A DNA stretch of 64,000 nucleotides from Butyricicoccus sp. OM04-18BH (lineage in GTDB: Bacteria; Bacillota; Clostridia; Oscillospirales; Butyricicoccaceae). Below the pieces are notes generated by a model. The model was not told where the DNA came from. It saw nothing but the letters and a program-made list of their open reading frames with translations, and searched no databases. Both the position numbers and the translations under genes were made by a program. Shown here piece after piece: positions 35,857 through 44,683 of this stretch (its first letter is position 1; each line of letters opens with the position of its first letter). The stretch lies in NCBI RefSeq assembly GCF_003481705.1, contig NZ_QULN01000009.1, positions 31,938 to 95,937 of the forward strand. The letters are read 5' to 3'.

Positions 35857-36306
35857 TTACAGGTTTTTCTCAAAGCAGAGGCAGTTTTCAGCGCCTGCCG
35901 GGCTGCCGTAATAGTCGATCACATGATAGCCGTTTTTTGTGTAGAGCGCTGCGCTGTCCGCAGTCGTGCGCGCGGTCTCCAGAATGGCGTGCGTGAAGCC
36001 GTTCGCCCGCGCGTCCTGTTCGAGCGCCGCAATGATCGCGCTCGCGACACCCTGCCGCCGGAACTCCGGCGCGATGTAAATGCGCTTGACCTCGAAGGTC
36101 GTCTCATCGATCTGCTTCCACGCGCCGCAGCCCGCAGGCGCACCGTCCTGGTATGCAACGATGCGGCAGTTAAACAGATGCGGCAGGTTGTATTTGGCGT
36201 AGCGCTTCTCCACATCACCGACAAGCATGAAATAATACTCGTCCAGCGCAGCGGTCAGGTCGTGAAAATCCTTGTTTTCCGCGTCAACAAAGCGAAGCTC
36301 CAGCAT
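35857..36306 (-). CDS. GNAT family N-acetyltransferase
   Basis: A 149-residue acetyltransferase. The acetyl-CoA loop is RIYIAPEFRRQGVASAIIAA (motif Q/RxxGxG/A variant, about 85), then NGFTHAILETA and AALYTKNGYHVIDYYG. AAGGAGG lies seven bases before the ATG at 36306. It sits between rimI and tsaD with gaps of 14 and 6 bases, so it is co-transcribed. Substrate unknown; it is less like RimI than the gene before it. Confidence 0.8.
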   Translation of the reverse strand: MLELRFVDAENKDFHDLTAALDEYYFMLVGDVEKRYAKYNLPHLFNCRIVAYQDGAPAGCGAWKQIDETTFEVKRIYIAPEFRRQGVASAIIAALEQDARANGFTHAILETARTTADSAALYTKNGYHVIDYYGSPAGAENCLCFEKNL

Positions 36307-36320
36307 GGCAAAATCCTCCT

Positions 36321-36752
36321 TCAAGTCAGTGAAATCGTCATTAAAACCGCGTTTTCTGTGGGATTGCTGTAAAAATTATTCCGTTTTCCGACCGGCGCAA
36401 ATCCGGCTCCGGTGTAGAGCGCTATCGCCGGTGCATTGCTCTCGCGCACCTCGAGCGTCACAAACGCCAGCTTGTTTTCCTCGGCTTTCGCTGTCAGCTC
36501 GGCGATCAGCGCCCGCGCGATGCCCTGCCGCCGGAAGTCGGGCGACACGGCAACATTGGTAATATATCCTTCGTCGAGCACGGTCTGGCAGCCGACGTAG
36601 CCCGCCGTTTTGCCGTCCTGCTCCGCCACGAGGAAGATGCCCTTGCCCAGCTCCTCGCGCAGCATATTCTCGCTCCACGGCGCGTGAAAGCACGCGCGCT
36701 CGATCTCCGCCAGCGCCGCGAGATGGCGCTCCTGCATCACGACAATATTCAT
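36321..36752 (-). CDS. rimI: Ribosomal protein alanine N-acetyltransferase RimI
   Basis: A 143-residue GNAT enzyme. RACFHAPWSENMLREEL, NVAVSPDFRRQGIARALIAE (CoA loop) and LEVRESNAPAIALYTGAGF with GKRNNFY are the standard RimI pattern; the enzyme acetylates the N-terminal alanine of S18 and possibly others. Its ATG overlaps the stop of the phosphatase gene, and it lies in the usual neighbourhood of tsaD. Confidence 0.88.
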   Translation of the reverse strand: MNIVVMQERHLAALAEIERACFHAPWSENMLREELGKGIFLVAEQDGKTAGYVGCQTVLDEGYITNVAVSPDFRRQGIARALIAELTAKAEENKLAFVTLEVRESNAPAIALYTGAGFAPVGKRNNFYSNPTENAVLMTISLT

Positions 36753-37180
36753 CGGCTGAGGCTCTCGATGACGGCCTGCACGCCCTTGTCGATCTCGGCG
36801 GCAGACCGGCGGTAGGTGGCGAGATCACCGCCGAACGGGTCGGAAATGTCCTCGGGCAACAGCGTAAAAATCTTGTCCGCGCAGTCCGGGAACAGCTCGC
36901 ACAGCCGGTCGTAGTGCGCGCCGGTCATGCAGACCAGATACTTCGCGTGTTCGGCCGTCTCGGCGGTCAGCTGACGCGAGCGGTGCGCCGAAAGATCCGC
37001 GCCGCGTTCTCCGGCTGCGGCAACCGCGTTCGCGGAAGCCGGAAGGCCGTTTTCGGTATATAATCCGGCAGAAGCCGCCGTCAAACCGGTCTTTTCCTCG
37101 CCGCCCAGCGCGCGGAAGAACCCTTCCGCCATCGGGGAACGGCAGGTGTTGCCCGTGCAGATAAAAACGATCTTATCCAT
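36749..37180 (-). CDS. Low-molecular-weight phosphatase, YwlE-like
   Basis: A 143-residue phosphatase with the C-X5-R loop in VFICTGNTCRSPMAEGFF (about 7-15) and the aspartate loop EDISDPFGGD (about 117). The threonine in the CTGNTCRS loop is the feature that makes YwlE act on phospho-arginine rather than phospho-tyrosine. Protein-arginine phosphorylation by McsB is a stress marking system in Firmicutes; no mcsB is in the window. It is translationally coupled to rimI. Confidence 0.8.
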   Translation of the reverse strand: MDKIVFICTGNTCRSPMAEGFFRALGGEEKTGLTAASAGLYTENGLPASANAVAAAGERGADLSAHRSRQLTAETAEHAKYLVCMTGAHYDRLCELFPDCADKIFTLLPEDISDPFGGDLATYRRSAAEIDKGVQAVIESLSR

Positions 37181-37210
37181 ATTACTTACCTTCTAAATGT
37201 TTGTTCGTTG

Positions 37211-39847
37211 TTATTTCGCGTCGTACCAGCTCATGCCGCTTTTGGCTTCCGCCACGAGCGGCGCGTTCATCTGAAAGGCGTTCTCCATCTCCTCGGTGAG
37301 GATGCGCGCGGCGATGTCCTTCTCCTTGAGCGGCGCCTCGATAATCAGCTCGTCGTGTACCTGCAAGATCAGGCGGCTTTCCAGCCCTTCGCGCCTCAGG
37401 CGGTCGCGCACACGCACCATCGCGATCTTGATGATGTCCGCAGCCGTGCCCTGAATGGGCGTGTTCATCGCGATCCGCTCGGCAGCCGAGCGGACGTTGA
37501 AGTTTTTGCTGTTGATGTCAGGCAGCGCACGGCGGCGGCCGAACAGCGTCGTTACATAGCCCTGCTCGCGGGCCGTCTCCTTGATGGTTTCCATATAGTT
37601 CTCCACGCCCGGATAGCTGTCCAGATACGAGCGGATGAAGGCCGCAGCCTCCTTTCGGCTCACGCCGATGTCCTGCGCGAGCGAGAAATCCGAAATGCCG
37701 TAGACGATGCCGAAGTTGACCGCCTTGCAGGACGAGCGCATCGTGCTCGTGATCTCTTCGATCGGCAGATGATAGACCTTGGACGCGGTCGCGGCATGAA
37801 TGTCCTGTCCCGTGCGGAACGCGCCGATCATGTGCTTGTCGCCCGAGATATGCGCGAGCACGCGCAGCTCGATCTGCGAATAGTCGGCGTCGATGAGGAT
37901 ATGCTCCTTGTCCGGTGCGACGAACATGCGGCGCAGCTCTCGTCCGAGCTCGGTGCGCACCGGAATGTTCTGCAGGTTCGGGTCGGTCGAGGACAGGCGG
38001 CCGGTCGCCGTGACCATCTGCTGAAAATGCGTGTGGATGCGGTTGTCCTTCGGGTCCGCAACGGCAAGCAGACCGTCCACATAAGTGCTCTTGAGCTTGG
38101 TCAGGCGGCGGTATTCCAGAATGTGTGCGATGATGGGATGGTCGTTGCGCAGGCGCTCGAGCACCTCTGCGCTCGTCGAATAGCCGGTCTTGGTCTTTTT
38201 CGGAGCAGGCAGGCCGAGCCGCTCAAACAGGATTTCGCCCAGCTGACGGGTGCTGTTCAGGTTGAACTCCGCGCCGGCATCCAGATAGATCTGCTCCACA
38301 AGGTCGCGGATGCGCGTTTCCAGACGTTCGCCGAACGTGCGCAGCGCATCGGGCGCGACAGCGCAGCCTGCGTTCTCCATCTCCGCGAGCACCCGCTCGA
38401 GCGGCAGCTCGATTTCGTAATACAGCCGGCGCATGCCGAGCTGCTCGATCTTATCGTTCATCTCGCGGAAGATCTCGCGCATCGCGGCGAGATACTGCGC
38501 CGCAGAGCGGCCGGTCTCCTCGCGTCCGCCGAGCGGCGAAAGCGCCGCCGGATCGTCCAGATCGAGCACGGGAAGCATTTCGTTCACGCAGGCGAGCGCG
38601 AGCCGCGGCAGGTCGTAGCCCGACTGCGCCGGGTCGATGAGGTAGGCCGCGAGGGCGGTGTCGAACGTGATGCCGCGCGGATCGATGCCGCGGAGCAGCA
38701 GATTTTTGATGATGTCCTTCGCGTCGTGCAGCGCGAGGTTCACGCTGCCGTCAAACAGACGTGCGAGCACATCGTTCCATGCGTCCCCCATATCGTCCGC
38801 ATACAGGAAATACGCCGTGTCGCCGGAAAGCAGGCAGAGCGCGCCGAGCGTTTTCCCTGCAAGGACAAAAACGCGGTCCGCCTCGGTCAGCGAGTCGATG
38901 AGACCGAACGCCTCGAACGCCGATGCGATGGTGCAGCGCTCCAGCGCAGGCAGGCGCGGCGCGGCGGCCTCCCCGCCCTCCGTCAGACCAAGCTTTCGGA
39001 TGAACTGGTCGAACTCCAGCCTTGTCAGCAGGCTGTACAGCGCCTCGCGGTCGATCTTCTGCTCGGGCAGATGCGCAACGTCCAGCTCGAGCGGTACATT
39101 CCGGTCGATGGTGGCGAGCCAGTAGCTGTCGCGCGCTCCCTGTTCGTCCGCCTGTAATTTGGTGCGCACGCCCTTCTTGATCCGCTCGTCATCAATATGC
39201 TCATAGATGCCGTCGAGCGTGCCGAAGTCCGCGAGCAGCTGTCTGGCGCCCTTCTCGCCCACGCCCTTGACGCCGGGGATATTGTCCGACGAGTCGCCCA
39301 TGAGCGCCTTGAAGTCGATGAGGCGGATGGGGTCAAAGCCATATTCCTCGCGGAATTTCTCGGGCGTGTAGCTCGTATACGTCGTCTTGCCGAGGGCGCT
39401 CTTGACCAGACGCACGACCGTTCCGCCGCCAACCAGCTGGAGCGAGTCACGGTCGCCGGTGAGGATGACGCATTCGTCGCCGTTTTCGTTTGCGCGGCGG
39501 CTGATCGTGCCGAGCAGATCGTCCGCCTCATAGCCCGCCAGCTCGCAGCGCACGATGCCGAGCGCGTCGAGCACCTCCTTGACGATGGGCATCTGCACGG
39601 CAAGCTCCTCGTCCATCGGCTTGCGCGTCGCCTTGTAGGTATCGAATTTCAGATGGCGGAAGGTCTTTTCCTTTACGTCGAAGCATACGACCGTGCGGTC
39701 GGGCCGTTCCTCGTCCTGCTGCTTGAAGAGCGTCGAGAGAAAACCGTAGACCGCGTTGGTCGGCGTGCCCTCATGATTGGAGAGCGGCCGGATGCCGTGG
39801 TAGGCACGGTTGATTATGCTGTTTCCGTCTATCACCATGATTTTCAT
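37211..39847 (-). CDS. polA: DNA polymerase I
   Basis: An 878-residue polymerase for Okazaki fragment processing and repair. The 5'-3' exonuclease domain covers about 1-290 (GNSIINRAYHG, GDRDSLQL, ALMGDSSDNIPGVKGVGEKG). The middle 3'-5' exonuclease domain lacks the acidic metal ligands, so proofreading is probably lost as in Bacillus Pol I. The polymerase domain has DYSQIELRVLAHISGD, KAVNFGIVYGISDFSL and QVHDELIIEAP. A TATAAT -10 lies at 39909-39914 on the - strand. It heads the five-gene operon ending at tsaD. Confidence 0.96.
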   Translation of the reverse strand: MKIMVIDGNSIINRAYHGIRPLSNHEGTPTNAVYGFLSTLFKQQDEERPDRTVVCFDVKEKTFRHLKFDTYKATRKPMDEELAVQMPIVKEVLDALGIVRCELAGYEADDLLGTISRRANENGDECVILTGDRDSLQLVGGGTVVRLVKSALGKTTYTSYTPEKFREEYGFDPIRLIDFKALMGDSSDNIPGVKGVGEKGARQLLADFGTLDGIYEHIDDERIKKGVRTKLQADEQGARDSYWLATIDRNVPLELDVAHLPEQKIDREALYSLLTRLEFDQFIRKLGLTEGGEAAAPRLPALERCTIASAFEAFGLIDSLTEADRVFVLAGKTLGALCLLSGDTAYFLYADDMGDAWNDVLARLFDGSVNLALHDAKDIIKNLLLRGIDPRGITFDTALAAYLIDPAQSGYDLPRLALACVNEMLPVLDLDDPAALSPLGGREETGRSAAQYLAAMREIFREMNDKIEQLGMRRLYYEIELPLERVLAEMENAGCAVAPDALRTFGERLETRIRDLVEQIYLDAGAEFNLNSTRQLGEILFERLGLPAPKKTKTGYSTSAEVLERLRNDHPIIAHILEYRRLTKLKSTYVDGLLAVADPKDNRIHTHFQQMVTATGRLSSTDPNLQNIPVRTELGRELRRMFVAPDKEHILIDADYSQIELRVLAHISGDKHMIGAFRTGQDIHAATASKVYHLPIEEITSTMRSSCKAVNFGIVYGISDFSLAQDIGVSRKEAAAFIRSYLDSYPGVENYMETIKETAREQGYVTTLFGRRRALPDINSKNFNVRSAAERIAMNTPIQGTAADIIKIAMVRVRDRLRREGLESRLILQVHDELIIEAPLKEKDIAARILTEEMENAFQMNAPLVAEAKSGMSWYDAK

Positions 39848-39937
39848 GCGTTTAAGTCCTCACGTTTCCGAGTTCACCGCAGGCGATCCCCTTCGGCTGT
39901 TACCCCTTATTATACCGCATTCCGGTGAAAAAGAAAA

Positions 39938-39966
39938 CCCCCTGCCTTCGTTAGGAAAGCAGGGGG
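39938..39966 (-). terminator. Terminator after the HPr-like gene
   Basis: CCCCCTGC/GCAGGGGG hairpin followed on the - strand by TTTTCTTTTT, separating the HPr-like gene from polA. Confidence 0.8.
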
Positions 39967-39993
39967 AAAATTTCGCCTTTCAGCAGAACCGAA

Positions 39994-40245
39994 TCAGTCC
40001 TCGTCGTCGATCTCGAGGTACTCAGCCAGGTCCTTGAACAGAGCCTTGACTGCTGCCGGGTCCTCGTCGTCCTCCAGAACGATCTGAAGCGGCTCGTTCA
40101 GGCTGAGCAGGAACATGCCGAGCAGGCTCTTGGCGTCTACCATGCCGCTCTTGCCGTGAATCCAGATGTCAAAGCCGTACTTGGTAACGATCTTGTTGAT
40201 CTTCTGAATGTCGTCCGTATTCTTTACGCGAATGCCTCTGGTCAT
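39994..40245 (-). CDS. HPr-like protein without the phosphoryl histidine
   Basis: An 83-residue protein of the PTS HPr fold. The region corresponding to the second half, GKSGMVDAKSLLGMFLLSL, keeps the lysine-serine site that HPr kinase uses in HPr and Crh. The active loop, normally GxHARPA, reads KYGFDIWIHGK and lacks the catalytic histidine at the right place. Like Crh it could be a regulatory rather than a sugar-transport protein. CAGGAGGAAATT precedes the ATG, and a TATAAT -10 is at 40325-40330. It is monocistronic. Confidence 0.75.
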   Translation of the reverse strand: MTRGIRVKNTDDIQKINKIVTKYGFDIWIHGKSGMVDAKSLLGMFLLSLNEPLQIVLEDDEDPAAVKALFKDLAEYLEIDDED

Positions 40246-40472
40246 TGTAATTTCCTCCTGAATGTAAATCTGGGAAGTTCTCTTACCGACTGCGCATTAT
40301 CGCAGTCCCCTTTTTGCTGATTACATTATAGCATAAAACCGGAGAAAGAAAAGTGGTTTTTCGAAAATCCGTGTATTTTCAGCATTTCCGAACCGAAATC
40401 TTTTCTCTCTCCGATTTTATTATGCACTTTCTACAAACAGGTTTCTTCCAGTTTGGTTACTCTGACGAAGTA

Positions 40473-42614
40473 TCAGCCGAGAGAGTCCGAGCGCGTCACC
40501 ATGATGTCGCCAGCTGCGGTCGCGGCGTTCGCGTAGGGGTCGGCTGCCAGCTTCTCCGCCGCCGGGCGGTACTTCTCAACGATGCTCGTCGGGAAGCTGT
40601 CGTACGGGTAGGATATCTCATAGTAGTTACAGCCGTCCTCCACCGCCGGGGTGACGTTTACACGGGCGTTGTCCTTGAAGGAAGTCAGGTCGTAGAAGTC
40701 GCTGTTACCATACATCCGCATCGTACCGGTCGCTACCGCGTCCTTGAGGAGCGCCGCGATGTCCGCGCGGTCGGTCACGTTGAGGCCGACCCACGTATCC
40801 TCGCCGGGAACGTAGAAGTCCAGTTCGACCTGCGACACGGTATCCGGGGCGATGGACTGCGGCTCAAGGCCGAAATACTTCTTGATGAGCGCAAGCGTCT
40901 TGACGTCGCGGTCGGTCACAATGCCGTTCGCGTAGTTGTTCGCTTCGGCGTCGGTCGTAATGTTGAACGACATGACTGGCTTGGCAAGCTCGGTGTAGGT
41001 CAGGCGCTCCTCGCGCAGCGTCTTTACGATTTCGGCGGCCTTTTCTCCGTCGGTGATGGTCTCGCTGTTGTACTTCAGCTGATTGACGCAGAAGGTCATG
41101 TCGATGACATGGGCGTTATCGAGGTCGAGGTCGTACAGCGAGCTGGATTTGAGCTTGTACTCGGACGAGCCGTAGACCTTGTTCAGCAGGCTGCGTACTT
41201 CTTCGCTTACCGGCAGCTTGTAGGTGCGCGTCTTGACCGTGCCGTTCTGCATGGCAAACTGCAGCGAATGGCTCTCCAGAAATACGGTTCCGGTATCGTT
41301 CGAGTCCGCGTTCAGCGTCGCCTCGCGGCCGATTTCCGCCAGACGGCAGAGCGCCGCGATATTTTCCTTTTCGGCCAGTTCCGCCGCGGAGTTGCCGTAG
41401 TCGATCAGACCGGCGGACGCGACCTTGCTCTCGTCCGGGAGCCAGCGGTCGTAGCCGAGAACGTCCTTCTGCATGCCGACCATGAGCAGCGCCGTCACCG
41501 CAAGGATGGCGAGCATCTGCACCGGATGCTTGACGAGCGCACGGAGGTCGAACGCATAGATGACCTCGATGATGCAGTGGAACAGCACCGTGCCGAACAC
41601 CAGTCCCGGCCACAGCCAGAACTTGCCGCCGATCAGACGGAAGCCGATGGCGAACGCCGTTCCCATAACGATGCACATGAACGCCTTGACCGGCAGACGG
41701 AGCGGACGGAACGCCAGCGCCGTGCCCGCGCGTTCGCTCTTTCTGCGGCGGAAGGCAAAGACGCCGAGCGCAATGATAAAGAGCGCCGCCGCCGCGTACT
41801 CCGCGAGCAGCATATACGCAGGCTTACCGGCGCGGATGAAGTTATCCGCAAGACCGGAGCCGTAGTGCGCGCCGTTGACCATAAAATAGGTGGCGGCCGG
41901 GCTGAGACGCAGATGATTGAACAGGTCGCTGTAGCTCATGCTGGCGTAGGTCTTGCAGTACAGGCTCAGCAGACCCTCGTGCATCATCTGAATCGCGAGC
42001 GGCGCGAGATAGACCCACAGCTGAAACAGCAGCGCGATAATCGTGTTGCCGCAGAGGATGGTCGAAAGCGCGCTCATCGCGTACAGCAGCAGGAAAAAGA
42101 GGATGTCGCAGAGTATGACACCGAGGTACGTGCCGACAGAAACCGCTTCTCCGAAGCCCATCGCGTGCGCACACACGAGCGTCAGCACGCGGAGCACCAG
42201 ATACGGCGCGATAACGCACACCGCACCGGTTACGAAATTCACAAGATACAGCTTTTCGCGCGAAACCGGCAGGCTGTGGTAAAAGTCCACCTTGCGCTTG
42301 TCGTGCAGATAGGCGAACATCGCCGTGCCGGCCACAACGGCAAGCAGGATAACGGCGAGCTTTACGAGCGCGTTTTCGCCGCCGATGTAAATCGCTGCGT
42401 CCGCCAGACTGGATTTCCAGCTCTGCGCAAGCTCAGACGCTCTCGCGCCATCGACAATCATACCCTTGCGGTCCTCCAGCGCCTGCTGCATATTCATCAG
42501 CGAGGGCAGGAGCATGGAAACCACGAATGCGAGCGTCGAGAGAACGACCGCCCACAGGCTGCGGCGCACGCCGTCGCGCGCCAGTCCCTTAGAAGAGGAG
42601 CTTCTTGACATCAT
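40473..42614 (-). CDS. ABC transporter permease, YtrC/YtrD-like
   Basis: A 713-residue membrane protein. The first 340 residues have about eight helices (LWAVVLSTLAFVVSMLLP, LAVILLAVVAGTAMFAYL, then VDFYHSLPVSREKLYLVNF, a block typical of these ABC-2 permeases). A long C-terminal half is outside the membrane and repetitive in beta-like segments. GGAGGTGGCAGGCT sets the start at 42614 (an adjacent ATG is at 42611). It follows and overlaps the ATPase gene, under a GntR regulator; such YtrABC-like systems respond to cell-wall-active compounds. Confidence 0.8.
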   Translation of the reverse strand: MMSRSSSSKGLARDGVRRSLWAVVLSTLAFVVSMLLPSLMNMQQALEDRKGMIVDGARASELAQSWKSSLADAAIYIGGENALVKLAVILLAVVAGTAMFAYLHDKRKVDFYHSLPVSREKLYLVNFVTGAVCVIAPYLVLRVLTLVCAHAMGFGEAVSVGTYLGVILCDILFFLLLYAMSALSTILCGNTIIALLFQLWVYLAPLAIQMMHEGLLSLYCKTYASMSYSDLFNHLRLSPAATYFMVNGAHYGSGLADNFIRAGKPAYMLLAEYAAAALFIIALGVFAFRRRKSERAGTALAFRPLRLPVKAFMCIVMGTAFAIGFRLIGGKFWLWPGLVFGTVLFHCIIEVIYAFDLRALVKHPVQMLAILAVTALLMVGMQKDVLGYDRWLPDESKVASAGLIDYGNSAAELAEKENIAALCRLAEIGREATLNADSNDTGTVFLESHSLQFAMQNGTVKTRTYKLPVSEEVRSLLNKVYGSSEYKLKSSSLYDLDLDNAHVIDMTFCVNQLKYNSETITDGEKAAEIVKTLREERLTYTELAKPVMSFNITTDAEANNYANGIVTDRDVKTLALIKKYFGLEPQSIAPDTVSQVELDFYVPGEDTWVGLNVTDRADIAALLKDAVATGTMRMYGNSDFYDLTSFKDNARVNVTPAVEDGCNYYEISYPYDSFPTSIVEKYRPAAEKLAADPYANAATAAGDIMVTRSDSLG

Positions 42615-43488
42615 AGCCTGCCACCTCCGTTTCATTGATAAAGATTTCCTCGAGCGTCAGCGGCAGAAGCTCGCAGAACGTCGGGTTCATCTTGTTGATC
42701 TTCGCCATCAGCTCGTCGCGTTCGCCGCGTGCGGTAATGGTGTAGAGCGAGCCGCGCTGCTCCTTTTTGAGCAGGTCGAAGCCGTTCCATGCGTCCTCGG
42801 GCAGCGGTGCGCCGAAGATGCACTGTACCTTATACATACCGAGCTTCATCTCGTCGAGGTCGCGCGAGAACAGGATGCCGCCGCGATGCAGCAGACCCAC
42901 ATGGTCGCAGATGTCCTCCAGTTCGCGCAGGTTGTGGCTCGCGATGACCGGCGTCAGACCGCGCTCCGCGACGTCCTCCGCGAACAGGCTCTTGACCGCC
43001 TGACGCACGACCGGGTCGAGTCCGTCGAACGTTTCGTCGCAGAACAGGTAGTCCGCGCCGCTGCACACGCCGCAGATGACCGACACCTGCTTTTTCATGC
43101 CCTTGGAGAACGTGCGTATCTTGCGCATCTCGTCCAGGCCGAAGGCGCTCATCAGCTTGAAATAGCGCTGTTCGTCGAACTTTTCGTAGAACCGGCGGTA
43201 ATAGTTTTTCATGTCCTGCGGCGTGCTGTTCGGGAAAAAGAACTGCTCATCCGAGATAAAGAAGCAGCGGCTCTTGACTGCCGTGTTCTCAAAGATCTTT
43301 TCCCCGTCGATCCAGACCTCGCCCTCGTCCGGCTCCAGAATGCCGGCGAGCATGCGCAGGAACGTCGATTTGCCCGCGCCGTTCGAGCCAATAAGGCCGT
43401 AGACCGAGGCGTTCTGCACCTCGGCGCAGATGTGATCGACCGCCGTGATGTCGTCAAAACGCTTGGTCGCGTTATCCGCTCTGATCAT
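42589..43488 (-). CDS. ABC transporter ATP-binding protein, YtrB-like
   Basis: A 299-residue ATPase. Walker A GSNGAGKST (about 35), Walker B YLFCDETFDGLDP (about 150) and the switch ASHNLRELEDI are normal. The signature reads FSKGMKKQ rather than LSGGQ, as in several YtrB/antibiotic-resistance ATPases of this kind. It sits between the GntR regulator (4-base overlap) and the permease (overlap), so these three make one unit. Substrate unknown. Confidence 0.85.
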   Translation of the reverse strand: MIRADNATKRFDDITAVDHICAEVQNASVYGLIGSNGAGKSTFLRMLAGILEPDEGEVWIDGEKIFENTAVKSRCFFISDEQFFFPNSTPQDMKNYYRRFYEKFDEQRYFKLMSAFGLDEMRKIRTFSKGMKKQVSVICGVCSGADYLFCDETFDGLDPVVRQAVKSLFAEDVAERGLTPVIASHNLRELEDICDHVGLLHRGGILFSRDLDEMKLGMYKVQCIFGAPLPEDAWNGFDLLKKEQRGSLYTITARGERDELMAKINKMNPTFCELLPLTLEEIFINETEVAGYDVKKLLF

Positions 43489-43853
43489 TTGCTATCCTCT
43501 CCTTTCTGCGTCACCCACGCAGTCAGCTGCGCGTCGTCCGCACCGAGCGAGCGGGCCTTGCCGGCGAGAGCCGTCATTTCGGCCCTCACCTCGCGCAGCC
43601 GCTCCTCGCGTCTGTCCCCCACGTCCGAGACGAAGTTTCCCCGTCCCTTGGCGGCGTAGATCACGCCGCGCCGTTCGAGCTCTCCATATGCGCGCTGGAT
43701 CGTATTCGGGTTGATCGAAAGCTCCATCGCAAACTGCCGCACACTGGGCAGCTGCGTTTCTGCCGGCAAAGCCCCACGCAATGCCAGCTCTTCGATGCCG
43801 TCCGCCACCTGTTCGTAGATAGGCCGTCCGTCCCGATAGTCGATTTTTACCAT
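43485..43853 (-). CDS. GntR family regulator, YtrA subfamily
   Basis: A 122-residue regulator with an N-terminal winged helix (PIYEQVADGIEELALRGALP...LPSVRQFAMELSINPNTIQR) and a short helical tail typical of the YtrA group, which binds promoters of its own ABC operon. The recognition helix ends GELERRGVIYAAKGRGNFVS. AGGAGG precedes the ATG. An inverted repeat AACTGTACT-N9-AGTACAGTT lies just downstream of its promoter. Confidence 0.88.
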   Translation of the reverse strand: MVKIDYRDGRPIYEQVADGIEELALRGALPAETQLPSVRQFAMELSINPNTIQRAYGELERRGVIYAAKGRGNFVSDVGDRREERLREVRAEMTALAGKARSLGADDAQLTAWVTQKGEDSK

Positions 43854-43893
43854 TCTGCGCGCCTCCTTCCTTTCATCGCCGAAGCGGTGTATT

Positions 43894-43951
43894 AACTGTA
43901 CTGTGTGTCTTAGTACAGTTAGAATATATCATACACCGCGCCTCCTGTCAA
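43894..43951 (-). promoter_or_regulatory. Promoter and operator of the GntR-ABC operon
   Basis: On the - strand TTGACA (43946-43951), 17 bases, TATATT (43923-43928). The perfect 9-bp inverted repeat AACTGTACT/AGTACAGTT (43894-43920) covers the start region, matching the architecture of YtrA operators. Confidence 0.75.
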
Positions 43952-43971
43952 GCAAAACTTAAAATTTTTCA

Positions 43972-44592
43972 CCCTCTGCCGAGAGTAAACGGTTCCGCCG
44001 ATACAGCGGCGCAGCCGGTGGAGGCGACTTTACGCTCGAGGTGAGCGTGCACAATGGCCGCCTTCGGCGGCGGGGGATGCCGGTGTTCACCGGCAGGAAC
44101 AAAAGGGGCAGGGACACCAAGGTTTCCCTGCCCCTCTTGACTCCCCTGACCTTCCTTTGCGCTGACACATCGGAGATGTGCAGCGAAACGGGGGTACGGG
44201 GGACTCGGTTCCGTGCGTCGGGCAGATTTTGGAACGCTGTTATGCCCTGAATTTACTTTGCGTGAGTTGCCGCGCATAACAGTGCGCGGCCAGACAGTGC
44301 AGGGCGTTAGATTGGCGCTGCGAAAAGCTCCGCTTCCATCAAGGATATACCCTTGGAGCACCGAACGCCCCTGTGAGCCCCTCGCATTTTGCCGCGCAAC
44401 CGAAGGGCGTCGCGGCTTAAAGGAGGGTTTGGGGGAGTCAAGAGGGGGCAAGGGAACCATTTGGTGCCCTTGCCCCCTTTTGCCCCCGCCGCCGGGCGGC
44501 GGCCACTGTGCACGCTCACTTTGAGCGTAAAGTCTCCTCCAGCGGCGCACCGCTGTATCGGCGGAAAGGTTTACCGTCTGCTGACGGTATCG
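43972..44592. repeat. Large structured intergenic element, copy 2
   Basis: The element is bounded by imperfect inverted repeats of about 105 bases: the left arm CCGCCGATACAGCGGCGCAG...ACTTTACGCTC...GTGAGCGTGCACA and the right arm in reverse complement. Between them is the core shared with copy 1 at 17617-18190, including the hairpins GGGGCAGGGA/TCCCTGCCCC (44105-44134) and GAGGGGGCAAGGG/CCCTTGCCCCC (44440-44481). Protein-like frames in it match those of copy 1 but have no start signals. Confidence 0.82.
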
Positions 44593-44619
44593 TAAAAGGG
44601 CGCTTTGCGGCGGTCTTTC

Positions 44620-44648
44620 TTGACAAGCAATGCTTTCCGCTTTATCAT
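44620..44648 (+). promoter_or_regulatory. Promoter of ung
   Basis: TTGACA, 17 bases, TATCAT, 36 bases before the ung start and 28 bases after the right arm of the large element. Confidence 0.65.
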
Positions 44649-44683
44649 GAAAGCAAAGACAAAGAGCAGGAGATATTTTTACC

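Noticed and set aside
37208..39157. 649-residue + strand frame opposite polA
   Set aside because: Mirror frame with low-complexity, arginine-rich composition and no family resemblance.
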